Positions 25,128 to 33,390 of a stretch of 64,000 bases of DNA are shown in pieces. The DNA lies in assembly GCF_963667045.1 (NCBI RefSeq), contig NZ_OY762934.1:558001-622000 (forward strand), read 5' to 3'. A program made the translations under genes and the position numbers. The notes beneath the pieces are model-generated. The model was not told where the DNA came from, did not search any database, and worked only from the letters and a program-made list of their open reading frames with translations. Source of the stretch: an uncultured Cohaesibacter sp. (GTDB lineage: Bacteria; Pseudomonadota; Alphaproteobacteria; Rhizobiales; Cohaesibacteraceae). Positions within the stretch are counted from its first letter, which is position 1; each line of letters begins with the position of its first letter.

Positions 25128-25616
25128 CTATTCCGGCCACGCGGCAGACGGCAATTCAGCCAGCAATTCTTCGACAGTCGGCTGCGCACGCTCCCCGCTT
25201 TGCACAAACGCGAGCTGCTGATACGCGTATGCCCAGACAGCATCCCTCCAAGCCACAAACGCCCGCGCCTCCGCAGCCCAAACCGCATTCGTAGAGTTAA
25301 CGTAGGTGGCCATAGTATCGCCCGATGTGTAACGCCGCTCTATTGCTGCCTGATCGAGCATTGTCTGAATGGCCTTGGTGTAGTCGGCCTCGACAGGTGG
25401 CACAGTGGCAGGTTCGTCTGCTGGCTCGATTACCGGGTTGTTCGTCGCCAGATCGATCTGGATAGCTTCCGCTATCAGGCCGGTGTCGCCATCACGGAAG
25501 ATGAAGGGGCAACGTTCAGGCACACCATCAAACGCGATTGTGACGTCCACGCAAAGCGCCTCCGGATCGCTGGAGGAGACCCGTTTGTAGCCATGTATCT
25601 GAATTAGCTTTATCAT
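25128..25616 (-). CDS. Tail-fibre assembly/chaperone-like protein
   Basis: A 162-residue protein coupled to the fibre gene by a 4-bp overlap. The first 75 residues are beta-type, the rest helical with many Trp/Tyr/Ala (WAAEARAFVAWRDAVWAYAYQQL), like phage tail-fibre assembly chaperones encoded just downstream of fibre genes. It ends LLAELPSAAWPE, a pattern frequent in that group (LxxLP). Role inferred from position and composition. Confidence 0.6.
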   Translation of the reverse strand: MIKLIQIHGYKRVSSSDPEALCVDVTIAFDGVPERCPFIFRDGDTGLIAEAIQIDLATNNPVIEPADEPATVPPVEADYTKAIQTMLDQAAIERRYTSGDTMATYVNSTNAVWAAEARAFVAWRDAVWAYAYQQLAFVQSGERAQPTVEELLAELPSAAWPE

Positions 25617-27502
25617 TGTGCAACCTTTTCAACCAAAGCGAATTCGCCAAAAACTCCACGGAGAGCCCATGTGCCAGACAACGCAGCGCCTGCCCAATAT
25701 CCCTTTCCGTTGCCGCCGATACTTGCTGCGGAGTAGTAACTGCCGACAAACGAGGACTGTCCGCTTTGGGTGAGGAAGACCAGAATGTGCTGATTACGTT
25801 TCCAATAAACGGTGCTTGTATCACCAACGGCGATAATCAGTTCGGTGCCAACGGGAAAACTGGTATTTTTAGCGTCAGAGCCTGTATAGACCCCCGGCCA
25901 TCCTGAAATCCCGGCAAGGTCTGACGCCTTGGCAAAGTAGCTCGCGTGCTGGCCGTCCAACTTGTCGGCATCGAGACCTGATCCCGATCCATCAGTACCT
26001 GCCGTCCAGACCTTCTGCGCCGTCCCCGCGTTGTCCTCCATGTAGAGGGCGTTGGCACTATCGTTCCAGAACAGCGTCCGCCACGTATCGCTGTTGTCGT
26101 CATAGAGATAGATGTTGGAGTTACCGCCGCCGTTCTTACCAACGTAAAGGTCGCCGTTGACCGTCACGTTGATGTTGAAGCTTTCGGAGATATCCGTGCG
26201 GGCGTAGTTGGTGCTGGCCACGCCGTTCAGGAGCTTGGAGTCAGCCGCCTTGGCAGTCTTGCCGAGGAACGCCGCGTCCGCTGCCGTCATGGTGTAGTAG
26301 CGACCGTCCGCTGCCGTCATCGTGTAGTAGCGGGCGTCAGACGCCGTCATGGTATAATAGCGAGCGTCAGACAGGGTCTTCGTATAATAACGGTCGTCGT
26401 GGTTGTGGTTGGACGAGTCCGCGCCTTCAGCCAGCAAAATCCATTTCTTCCCATCTGTCCCCGGTACGACGTTGGTGTTCGTCGCCAAGCACATCCAAGA
26501 CGAGCCACCATAATAGGCCGCGTCAGTGGAATGATAGGTGTAGGCGCTCGTCCACGTCCCGCGCCAGACGATGCCGACGGGGCCAGTCGGCCCTGCGGGG
26601 CCGGTTGGGCCAGTTGGGCCAAGAGGCCCCTGAATGCCGGTTTCACCCCGCACGCCTTGCGGACCCTGCGGCCCCCGTGGTCCTACGACGCCCTGCTCAC
26701 CCTGCGGTCCTGTGGGCCCGGTAGCGCCGACGACGCCCTGCGGTCCTGCCGGGCCGGTCTCACCCTGCGGCCCCTGCGCCCCGGCGGGGCCTTCAGGACC
26801 GATATCGCCTTTTTCGCCTTTGACACCCTGTGGCCCCTGCGGGCCTTGGGAGCCGGTTGGGCCGCGTCCGAAGGCGATGCCGTCCGTCCAGTGGGCAATT
26901 GTGTTGGACGCCTTCCAGTAGATCATGCCCTCGTCAATGGCGAGATAGGACCACATAAAAGGCATAGTGTCATAGTCCGCCCGGTTCACCCGGAGGCCCA
27001 TGCTATCCACTTCATAGCTTTCGCCCATTGGACCTTCCGGGCCTTGCGGCCCCTGCGGCCCCTGAATGCCGGTCGGCCCTTGGACACCTTCAGGACCGCG
27101 CAAACCCTGCGGCCCCTGCGGGCCAACGATGCCCTGCAAACCCTGCGGCCCCTGCGGCCCTTCCGCACCAGTCGGGCCGGTGGCCCCCTGCGGTCCCTGA
27201 ATACCTACCGGTCCCTGCGGGCCGGTTTCTCCGGTCGGTCCTTTAGGGCCGATAGGCCCCTGCGGGCCGACGGGTCCGGTGGGGCCTTCCGGGCCGGGGT
27301 TGCCGTCCGGCCCCTGCTCACCAATCGGGCCGGGGACGCCGACGGCTGGGTCATATGACTGAATGGCATAGCCGCCGGGCGTGATGCCATCATGGATACG
27401 AAGAGACGGCGTCTCCATATCCAACGTCACCTCGCGGGCCTTGCCAACATAGGCGTCGTTTTCGGCCTTTGTGCCGCCGCGCCACTGGATTTCAATAGGC
27501 AT
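25613..27502 (-). CDS. Collagen-like tail fibre protein
   Basis: This 629-residue protein begins with a domain similar to the N-terminus of phage tropism proteins ([26 protein letters not shown]). Two blocks of Gly-X-Y collagen-like repeats follow (about residues 55-160 and 215-310), separated by a non-collagen segment. After this come four to five copies of a 10-residue D-A-R-Y-Y-T-M-T-A-x repeat (about 365-415) common in phage fibres, and a beta-rich C-terminal region (from about 420) that should bind the host receptor. Its start overlaps the stop of the adaptor gene (TAATG). Confidence 0.85.
   Translation of the reverse strand: MPIEIQWRGGTKAENDAYVGKAREVTLDMETPSLRIHDGITPGGYAIQSYDPAVGVPGPIGEQGPDGNPGPEGPTGPVGPQGPIGPKGPTGETGPQGPVGIQGPQGATGPTGAEGPQGPQGLQGIVGPQGPQGLRGPEGVQGPTGIQGPQGPQGPEGPMGESYEVDSMGLRVNRADYDTMPFMWSYLAIDEGMIYWKASNTIAHWTDGIAFGRGPTGSQGPQGPQGVKGEKGDIGPEGPAGAQGPQGETGPAGPQGVVGATGPTGPQGEQGVVGPRGPQGPQGVRGETGIQGPLGPTGPTGPAGPTGPVGIVWRGTWTSAYTYHSTDAAYYGGSSWMCLATNTNVVPGTDGKKWILLAEGADSSNHNHDDRYYTKTLSDARYYTMTASDARYYTMTAADGRYYTMTAADAAFLGKTAKAADSKLLNGVASTNYARTDISESFNINVTVNGDLYVGKNGGGNSNIYLYDDNSDTWRTLFWNDSANALYMEDNAGTAQKVWTAGTDGSGSGLDADKLDGQHASYFAKASDLAGISGWPGVYTGSDAKNTSFPVGTELIIAVGDTSTVYWKRNQHILVFLTQSGQSSFVGSYYSAASIGGNGKGYWAGAALSGTWALRGVFGEFALVEKVAQ
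26274..26394 (-). repeat. 30-bp tandem repeats in fibre gene
   Basis: Four consecutive 30-bp units encode the 10-residue fibre repeat YYTMTA-x-D-x-R. Units differ at several bases, so they are an old duplication. Such repeats allow fibre length variation. Confidence 0.7.
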
Positions 27503-28335
27503 TACATGTCTCCCATGTCAGACGAGCTGTCTGCCGGTTTGGCAACAGAACCGAGGTCAAACGTGCGCCCGTCGGAGAAGCTGGTGCCGTCCTGCCCCGG
27601 CAAGGTTGTCGGGATGTTCGGGCGGACGCGCTGTTTCGGCTGGATCGCCGCAAAGTTGATCCGCTTGGTGGACTTGGCCGCGTTACGCCGAAGCAACAGC
27701 TCCGTGCGCTGCTGAGCCTTTTGCAGCTTGACCTGCGCGTCCTCCGCTTTCTGGGCGGCGAGAATTTCAACCGCCGCGTGGAGCGCGATCAGCGGGCCGT
27801 CGAGCGTCGTATAATCGGTGTCTGCCTTCAGCGGATTGAGGGCGCATTTGCCCTCAATCAGCAGGCGGACGTCACGGTCCGGATACGGGTAAAGCTCGAT
27901 CTGCGTCCCGTCGTACTGTGGGCCGTCCGGACTGTTGGCGTTGAGCTGCCAAGCAAGCGGCGGGTATCCCTGAGTAGGTGGGCGGAGGATATCCCCGCGC
28001 ACCCAGTCTGCTTTGCCCTGCCAGCTATCGACCGGATGACCGAACGGGAGCGGGTCGCTCACCTCGTCGGACTCGTTGTCAACGTAATAGATGTTGCCGA
28101 TACCGGTCGGGTCGAACTCCGCCGGGAGCGGGACGTAGTCCGCGAAAGCGGGGTGCGTCAGCGCCTGCCGGTAGCGAAGCTGCGGCCAATCGTGTGCAAG
28201 AAAGAGGTCTTCCTGCGTCCGCTCCAAGAGGGCCTTGTAGGACTCTTCAAGGTGCAGCGCGTGGCCCGCGTCCGTGCTCAGCCTCGCCTCTTGCTTGAAG
28301 CGGACCAGCAGGTCCGCAAGCGTCATGCGGTGCAT
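27502..28335 (-). CDS. Head-tail adaptor / tail tubular protein A-like (P22 gp4-type)
   Basis: The 277-residue protein starts MHRMTLADLLVRFKQEARLS after an AAGGA ribosome site. It has an N-terminal helical bundle (1-60), a beta-rich middle with YIPL-type strands (DYVPLPAEFDPTGIGNIYYVD) and WQLNANSPDG plus IELYPYPDRDVRLLIEGKC. These blocks resemble gp4/gp11-type adaptors that join the portal to the tail. A helical Ala/Gln region (about 190-235) and an extended tail follow. It lies between coat genes and fibre genes as expected. Confidence 0.7.
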   Translation of the reverse strand: MHRMTLADLLVRFKQEARLSTDAGHALHLEESYKALLERTQEDLFLAHDWPQLRYRQALTHPAFADYVPLPAEFDPTGIGNIYYVDNESDEVSDPLPFGHPVDSWQGKADWVRGDILRPPTQGYPPLAWQLNANSPDGPQYDGTQIELYPYPDRDVRLLIEGKCALNPLKADTDYTTLDGPLIALHAAVEILAAQKAEDAQVKLQKAQQRTELLLRRNAAKSTKRINFAAIQPKQRVRPNIPTTLPGQDGTSFSDGRTFDLGSVAKPADSSSDMGDM

Positions 28336-28345
28336 CTATCTGTCC

Positions 28346-28771
28346 TTAGTTTTCGATCAGGGCGTCCAGCGCCCCGGCGTCAGCGGCAGGAGCTGCTTTT
28401 GCGTGCGCCTTGGGCTTCTTGGACGTGCGGACCTTCTCGCGGGCCTCGCGGGCCGCGATCTCTCCTGCACGGACTTCCTCGATAGTCGGGAAACTGTCGT
28501 CTTCGAGCGGCAAGGTGGCCTTGGAGCCGACCATGGGGAAAAGCTGGCCGACGATGCCGCCGTAGGTGTGGGCAAGGCGGTTTACTTCGCTGCGGGTGTC
28601 GCGCTCTTCGCGACCGATCTCAACGATGGTGTGGACGGCGTCCTCACCATGGATGCCCTGCAAGACGGTGATCTCGGCAAGAGTGAGGGGGCGGTCGATA
28701 CCACGGACGACGGTATGGTTGTGATTGCCGCCGATGTTGATGTGGGCGGACAGAAGCTGAAACTTAGGCAA
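28346..28771 (-). CDS. Hypothetical structural-region protein, 141 aa, TTG start
   Basis: The best start is a TTG at 28771, nine bases after a GGAG ribosome site; an earlier in-frame TTG at 28831 has no such site and would cross a GC palindrome. The protein runs PKFQLLSAHINIGGNHNHTVVRGIDRP (here broken as PKFQLLSAHINIGG and NHNHTVVRG), then a helical middle with a GGIVGQLFPM segment, and an Ala/Lys-rich tail. It follows the coat gene; many phages have a small decoration or completion protein here. I do not recognise the family. Confidence 0.55.
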   Translation of the reverse strand: MPKFQLLSAHINIGGNHNHTVVRGIDRPLTLAEITVLQGIHGEDAVHTIVEIGREERDTRSEVNRLAHTYGGIVGQLFPMVGSKATLPLEDDSFPTIEEVRAGEIAAREAREKVRTSKKPKAHAKAAPAADAGALDALIEN

Positions 28772-28802
28772 GGAATGGGTCTCCGGTTGACGTTGGGGTG
28801 GC

Positions 28803-28820
28803 CGGGGCGCGTGCGCCCCG
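28803..28820. other. GC-rich palindrome between coat gene and downstream gene
   Basis: CGGGGCGC-GT-GCGCCCCG is an 8-bp inverted repeat. It has no T run, so it is not a typical terminator; it may lower downstream expression after the highly expressed coat gene or stabilise the coat mRNA end. Confidence 0.45.
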
Positions 28821-28839
28821 ACCGTTGGCAACGGGTGAC

Positions 28840-29985
28840 TTACTTGATGTCAATCACCAGAGAAGAGTTGAGCTGCTTGGCGATCATCTGCCCGGTGGAC
28901 GTGATCGAACGGCGCAACACAAACTTGTCGTGCGGGCGAGCCGGGTTGTGGTTACGACGCCACTCGCCCTGCATCTTCATGAGGGTGATCTTGTTGCTGT
29001 CGAACCAGTAGCCGCGCTTCGCAAAGCCCAGGTCATCGAGCGTCGGGTCGTATTCGATGGTGGTCCCATCGAACAGAACAGAGCCCATGGCACCGTCCTG
29101 ATTGCCCTTGTAGTTCCGGACCTGCACGTTGCCGTTCGCACGCTGCTCGCGTTCGTAGGCGTCGATAAAGTCGGAGCCAGCAAGAAAGACGTCAGGGCGA
29201 CCGCCGTAGCGGATAAGCTGGCGCTTCTCGTACTGAAGAACCTGCGTCAGTGCGCCGCCGTCTGCGACGTCGTACTGGACCGCGTCACCGCCCCAGCGAA
29301 TTTCTTCCGAGGCGGCCTTCCCGGACGCGTCGAAAGCAGTCTTGTAGGCTGCGGTGCGGGCGCGGTTGGTGAAGTATTCACCAATGGCGGACGCGCGGTC
29401 GATGCCGCCGGTCGTGCCTGCAAGGGGGTTCGCCAAGAGGAAATACTGCAACCCGTGCAGCGCTTTAGGGTCGGCGGTGCCGTCGCCCCAGAGCAACAGG
29501 TTCAGGCTATCGGCATAACGCTCGCCGAAGTCGAACAGCTTGTTTTCCCAGAGGTTGACGAGCGCAGTGGCTTCACGTCCGCCCTTCTCGGCGGTCTTAC
29601 CAGCTTCGTCGGTGACGGTGATGCCGTCCTGCTTCAGCTCGGTATGGGTGACGGAAAGACCGATGTGGTGCTCCTTCCAGTCATAGGCAACGCGGTTCAT
29701 CTCGTTCGGATTGTAGAACTCGACCGTGTCGTCTCCCTCGTAGCCCTTAAGGGTCGCGGAGGCGGTGCCGCCGCCAGCAGGATCGCCGACGCCATTCGCG
29801 CCGCGTGCGCCCTGAATGGCAAAGCTCAAGCCAGCCTTACCGGACGGGAACTCTTTGGCCTTGCGTTCCATGATGGCGACGAGAGGACGCGCCTGCATGG
29901 CCTGCTGAAGGGCCTCGCCCTTGTTGAGGTAGTAGTCCGTCGCGGAGTCCGCGACGTACTGGATTACGTTTGCAGAAATTGGCAT
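28840..29985 (-). CDS. Major capsid (coat) protein, P22 gp5/N4-type HK97 fold
   Basis: The 381-residue protein follows the scaffold gene by 18 bp and has a strong AAAGGT ribosome site. It begins MPISANVIQYVADSATDYYL and includes the EFYNPNEMNRVAYDWKEHH region, a helix (LVNLWENKLFDFGERYADSLNLLLWG) that reads like an HK97 spine helix, and VFLAGSDFIDAYEREQRANG resembling the A domain. Length and order (portal, scaffold, coat) match P22-like podoviruses. Specific fold is inferred from context. Confidence 0.82.
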   Translation of the reverse strand: MPISANVIQYVADSATDYYLNKGEALQQAMQARPLVAIMERKAKEFPSGKAGLSFAIQGARGANGVGDPAGGGTASATLKGYEGDDTVEFYNPNEMNRVAYDWKEHHIGLSVTHTELKQDGITVTDEAGKTAEKGGREATALVNLWENKLFDFGERYADSLNLLLWGDGTADPKALHGLQYFLLANPLAGTTGGIDRASAIGEYFTNRARTAAYKTAFDASGKAASEEIRWGGDAVQYDVADGGALTQVLQYEKRQLIRYGGRPDVFLAGSDFIDAYEREQRANGNVQVRNYKGNQDGAMGSVLFDGTTIEYDPTLDDLGFAKRGYWFDSNKITLMKMQGEWRRNHNPARPHDKFVLRRSITSTGQMIAKQLNSSLVIDIK

Positions 29986-30003
29986 TGCCAGTGACCTTTA
30001 CAG

Positions 30004-31131
30004 TCAGCGGGCAGCGCTAAGTCCCATCAGGATCGCATCTTTCAGCGATGAAGGTTCGCGGGAAGCACCACCAGCGGGCGCTGCGCCTCCTGAACGCGGA
30101 CGTTGGCCTGTCGGCTTGGGAGCCGGGCGCAAACTCTGAACCATGCGGTTGACTTCCTCATACGCTTGCTTCGCGTACAGGACAGCCTCGTCCGGGGTCC
30201 GGGGTGCGCCTTTCTGAGCGACCATTGCCTGCGACACTCTCAGGAGAGCATCAGCTTTGCGGTCAAAGTCGGGGTCAGTCTGCCGGGCTTGATCCTGCCA
30301 AGTCGTCACCGCGTTCCAGACGTCCTGCCTGTTGCGGTCTGCTTGGTCCGTCTGCTGCCTCCGCGCGTCCGCGTCCCGCTGTGCCTCAAGGGCTACACGG
30401 GCCTGACGTTCGCGGCCAAAAAGTTTTGCAGCATCCTCGGTCATCTCGCCGTTGTCCACGCGCTCTGTAAGATCGCGGGGGACTGCGCGCCCTGTCGCTT
30501 CGAGAGCGGTCTGGACGACTGGCATCACCCGGTCGATAAACCGGGTAAGACGTTCGATGTTGCCCGACTTGAGGTCGGCACCAAGCAGAAACAGCTCGGC
30601 AACTTCTTGGTCAAGCAGGTTGTTATCCTGCATGAAAGACTGGATTTTACCGTAGTTTTCCGCCTGTGGCCGGATGGTCTCCAACTCGGTGCGGATGGTG
30701 CGGCGCTGATCCAGCAGACGCTCGATCCGTTTGCGGATATTTGGCTTGTAGGAAGCCAGCTCTTCCGCCGTGGGATCAGGGTGTTCGTCCTCGTCTGAAC
30801 CGTCTTTGACTGGTTCATCGGACTCCTTGTCCCCTTCGGTCCCCGCGTCTTCTGCCGTGGCGTCCTGATCGCCGCGTTCCTCTCCCGTCTTATCAGAAGT
30901 GGAAAGCTCTGCGGCTTGCTCTAGTGCCATGTCAACGGCTTCGGCCATTGAGCGCGGTTCGGGTGGGAGGGTATCGGTGTCCGTTGTTTCGCTGGACGAT
31001 TGCGAAGCGGCCGGGCTTTCGCCCGGCAAGGTGGCGTCCGATGGGTCTGCGGTCAGATTGGTATCGTCTGAGACGGCGGGCGGGTCCATCGTTGCAGAAT
31101 TTGCGCCCTCAAGATCGAATTGCTTAGGCAT
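30004..31131 (-). CDS. Scaffolding protein
   Basis: A very acidic, Asp/Glu/Ser/Thr-rich protein of 375 residues, mostly disordered up to about residue 125, then long helices (IRKRIERLLDQRRTIRTEL..., ARVALEAQRDADARRQQTDQADR) and a basic C-terminus with a helix (SSLKDAILMGLSAAR) that may dock to the coat protein. Position between portal and coat and this composition are typical of P22-like scaffolds, which direct procapsid assembly and then leave. Start ATG 31131 has AGGA four bases before it. Confidence 0.8.
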   Translation of the reverse strand: MPKQFDLEGANSATMDPPAVSDDTNLTADPSDATLPGESPAASQSSSETTDTDTLPPEPRSMAEAVDMALEQAAELSTSDKTGEERGDQDATAEDAGTEGDKESDEPVKDGSDEDEHPDPTAEELASYKPNIRKRIERLLDQRRTIRTELETIRPQAENYGKIQSFMQDNNLLDQEVAELFLLGADLKSGNIERLTRFIDRVMPVVQTALEATGRAVPRDLTERVDNGEMTEDAAKLFGRERQARVALEAQRDADARRQQTDQADRNRQDVWNAVTTWQDQARQTDPDFDRKADALLRVSQAMVAQKGAPRTPDEAVLYAKQAYEEVNRMVQSLRPAPKPTGQRPRSGGAAPAGGASREPSSLKDAILMGLSAAR

Positions 31132-31222
31132 ACTTTCCTATCAAGAAATTAGCCAACACCGTGACAATAGGCACAGTGTTGGTCGTTTGTCAATAACTCA
31201 GGACACTAAGGACACAACAAGC
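31132..31222 (-). promoter_or_regulatory. Promoter/operator region for scaffold and coat genes
   Basis: Read leftward, TTGACA (31193-31188), 18 bases, TATTGT gives a promoter. A 30-bp palindrome CCAACACcGTG...CACaGTGTTGG (31153-31182) overlies the -10 side. A 17-bp operator-like unit CAGGACACTAAGGACAC (31199-31215) lies just upstream, of the family also seen at 36571, 41329 and 44907. Confidence 0.6.
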
Positions 31223-33388
31223 CTAGTTAGAGAAGGTCTGTTGCGCTGGCGCAGGTGCCCTTGGGGCCGCGTTTACCTGTGCAGGCTGGGTGCCGGGGGC
31301 GTTATTGCCGCCCTCGGCACCCTGTTCGTTGGGGTCAGACCCGGCTTGCGCCGCAGTCATCTGATTAAGCCGGTTCATCATCTGGACAGACGGCATACCG
31401 GCGGAGAATGCGTCCGCGATATCGAGCCGGTCGTCCAGACGGCGAAGCAATTCGGACGCCAGCCATTCGGGGGACAGGCCGGGAATTTGCATCAGCAGCG
31501 GGAAGACCTGTTGCGCATTCTGGATTTCCTGCGCTTGGTTCGGGCGTCCCGTGCTGGCCGCCTCAACTTCGAGGTGGATTTCACGGGCCACCTCGTCGCG
31601 GGACAGATCGGGCCAGACGGCACCGGGTCCGACGGCCTGCATGACTGTTTCCTTGGACGTCTCAAGCAGGAGTATCTGACCGGCGGCGCGGGCCACCTCT
31701 GTCAGGAACTCGTCCAGATCGTCCACAACGGAAGAGACGCCGGAGACGCGGGAACCCTCTGCGATAGACGCCTCGGTCGCCGTGGCGTTGGACGTGCCGC
31801 CAAGGTTGGCCTCCTGCTGGCCGAGCGTCCGCAGATAGTCGTCATAGACGGGGGACGGGTCGTAAAGACGCTGATCGATCGGGGGGCCTTCGTGCGGCTG
31901 AAGCAGATCGCCGACCTTTTCGCCGGGGGCCAGCCCCTCAAGCTCGATCACCTCGTTTGCCTTGCAAGCGATGATCGAGTCCTTGTCGTCATCTGACAGG
32001 GCTCCGGCGCGGACAAAGGTCTTTGGCCGGTTCGCGGTGCGATGTTCGCGCAGGCCCTGCCGGGCACGGTTGAGTTCCATCTGCATGTTGCGCATCAGCG
32101 AAACGTCGGACAGGGGGAAGATGTTCTCTTCGTCGCAAAGCTCGTTGAAGACCAGCGGGAACCACGGGAAGAAACGCTCCATCCAGATATCGGGGGCCGC
32201 TGGCTCGCGTAGGAAGTCGGAGTACCCGTCGCAAACGACGTAGACGAGCCCGTCCTCCTTGTTGAAGATTTCCCAGACGCAATGCGTCTTGGTCTTGCCC
32301 TCGTCCTCCGGGGTGCCCTCTTCGTTGCGGTCTACACGGGTGTAAGCCGTGGACTGGTCCGGCTTGTAGGTCCGGGCAGAAGACCCGACGTCGATCCGGT
32401 ATGTCTCCTTGATCTCGTCGGAGCTGAGGTAAAACTCTTCGGCCACCCAGTTCGCGCCGACGAAGCCCCGGAGCTGCTTTGTGTTCGGGTCCGGGATAAT
32501 CGCCGTCGAGGACGGATAGGACAGCAACAGGCCCTCGCGGATCAGGATTTCCGGCTGCATTTCAAGGGCAGCGATGGCAAGGCGGAGCTGTTCCGCCTCC
32601 GCGCCGTCGGGCGTCGTCTCGCCGTCTTGGATATCGGCTGACAGGCGCTCGATAGCGGCGAGCTGCTGGGCCATGTCGTTGAGCTGGTTTTCGACGTCCG
32701 CGGATTTTTCCATGACGCGCTGATAGCCCAATTTGACGTAGCCAACGCCGGTCGTCAGCGTCCGGCGCACGTTGGCTTTCATCTGCACCTTGAACGGGAC
32801 AGGCTGCTCGCTGATCTCATGCTCGAACAGGAGTTCAAGCGTCTTGGCGATCTTGGCCTGCATCTGCTTTTGCTGCATGGTGTTCTGCGCGTCCGCGATG
32901 ACCGCCATGGCGTTCGGATCGGGGATCATGACGCCCGTGGCCTGCTGCTGTGCGACGGACTGCATGGCCTGCTGTAGCTGCTGCATGGTGCCGTCCCAGA
33001 CGGTATTCAACATGCGCTCGCGGCGGCGGGCGACAATCTTGGGGTTCTTGCCGTAGATCGACGCCGTCCGCTGCTGGATGTGGCGGAGCGTGATGTTGGC
33101 GACGTAGCTCTCTTCAGGAGCCGCGACAAACTGGCTGTTGGCCGTGTCCGGCCACTGGTGCCCCGCCGCGAAACGCATATCCTCGCGCATACGCTTGAAC
33201 GCCTTGGCGTCCCAGTAGGACCGGGCGTGAATGCAACGGCTCTCCCAAGCGTGGACAAGGGCTGCACGCGCCTGCTCTGGGGTCGGCTGGTCCCTCAGAA
33301 TGCTGGATTTCTGTTCCTGCGGTTCTGGCTGCTCCCCGGCGAGACCAGCCTCAACAGCGGCGGCCACGCCCTGTTCGTCGTCTAACAT
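31223..33388 (-). CDS. Portal protein (P22-like)
   Basis: Started at the ATG at 33388 (MLDDEQGVAAAVEAG), nine bases after GAGG; an in-frame TTG three codons upstream is less likely. The 721-residue protein has the P22-type opening (WESRCIHARSYWDAKAFKRMREDMRFAAGHQW), YVANITLRHIQQRTASIYGKNPKIVARRR, and the later YDPSPVYDDYLRTLGQQEANLG helix region. It ends in a Gln/Ala/Pro-rich tail (AAQAGSDPNEQG...APAQQTFSN). The portal forms the DNA channel at one vertex. It lies directly after the large terminase gene. Confidence 0.88.
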   Translation of the reverse strand: MLDDEQGVAAAVEAGLAGEQPEPQEQKSSILRDQPTPEQARAALVHAWESRCIHARSYWDAKAFKRMREDMRFAAGHQWPDTANSQFVAAPEESYVANITLRHIQQRTASIYGKNPKIVARRRERMLNTVWDGTMQQLQQAMQSVAQQQATGVMIPDPNAMAVIADAQNTMQQKQMQAKIAKTLELLFEHEISEQPVPFKVQMKANVRRTLTTGVGYVKLGYQRVMEKSADVENQLNDMAQQLAAIERLSADIQDGETTPDGAEAEQLRLAIAALEMQPEILIREGLLLSYPSSTAIIPDPNTKQLRGFVGANWVAEEFYLSSDEIKETYRIDVGSSARTYKPDQSTAYTRVDRNEEGTPEDEGKTKTHCVWEIFNKEDGLVYVVCDGYSDFLREPAAPDIWMERFFPWFPLVFNELCDEENIFPLSDVSLMRNMQMELNRARQGLREHRTANRPKTFVRAGALSDDDKDSIIACKANEVIELEGLAPGEKVGDLLQPHEGPPIDQRLYDPSPVYDDYLRTLGQQEANLGGTSNATATEASIAEGSRVSGVSSVVDDLDEFLTEVARAAGQILLLETSKETVMQAVGPGAVWPDLSRDEVAREIHLEVEAASTGRPNQAQEIQNAQQVFPLLMQIPGLSPEWLASELLRRLDDRLDIADAFSAGMPSVQMMNRLNQMTAAQAGSDPNEQGAEGGNNAPGTQPAQVNAAPRAPAPAQQTFSN

Positions 33389-33390
33389 GT

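Noticed and set aside
26399-27358. 319-aa rightward frame opposite the fibre gene
   Set aside because: Complement of collagen-like repeats.
28772-28831. Upstream TTG start of the 141-aa gene
   Set aside because: No ribosome site and it would run through a GC palindrome; the TTG at 28771 has GGAG nine bases upstream.
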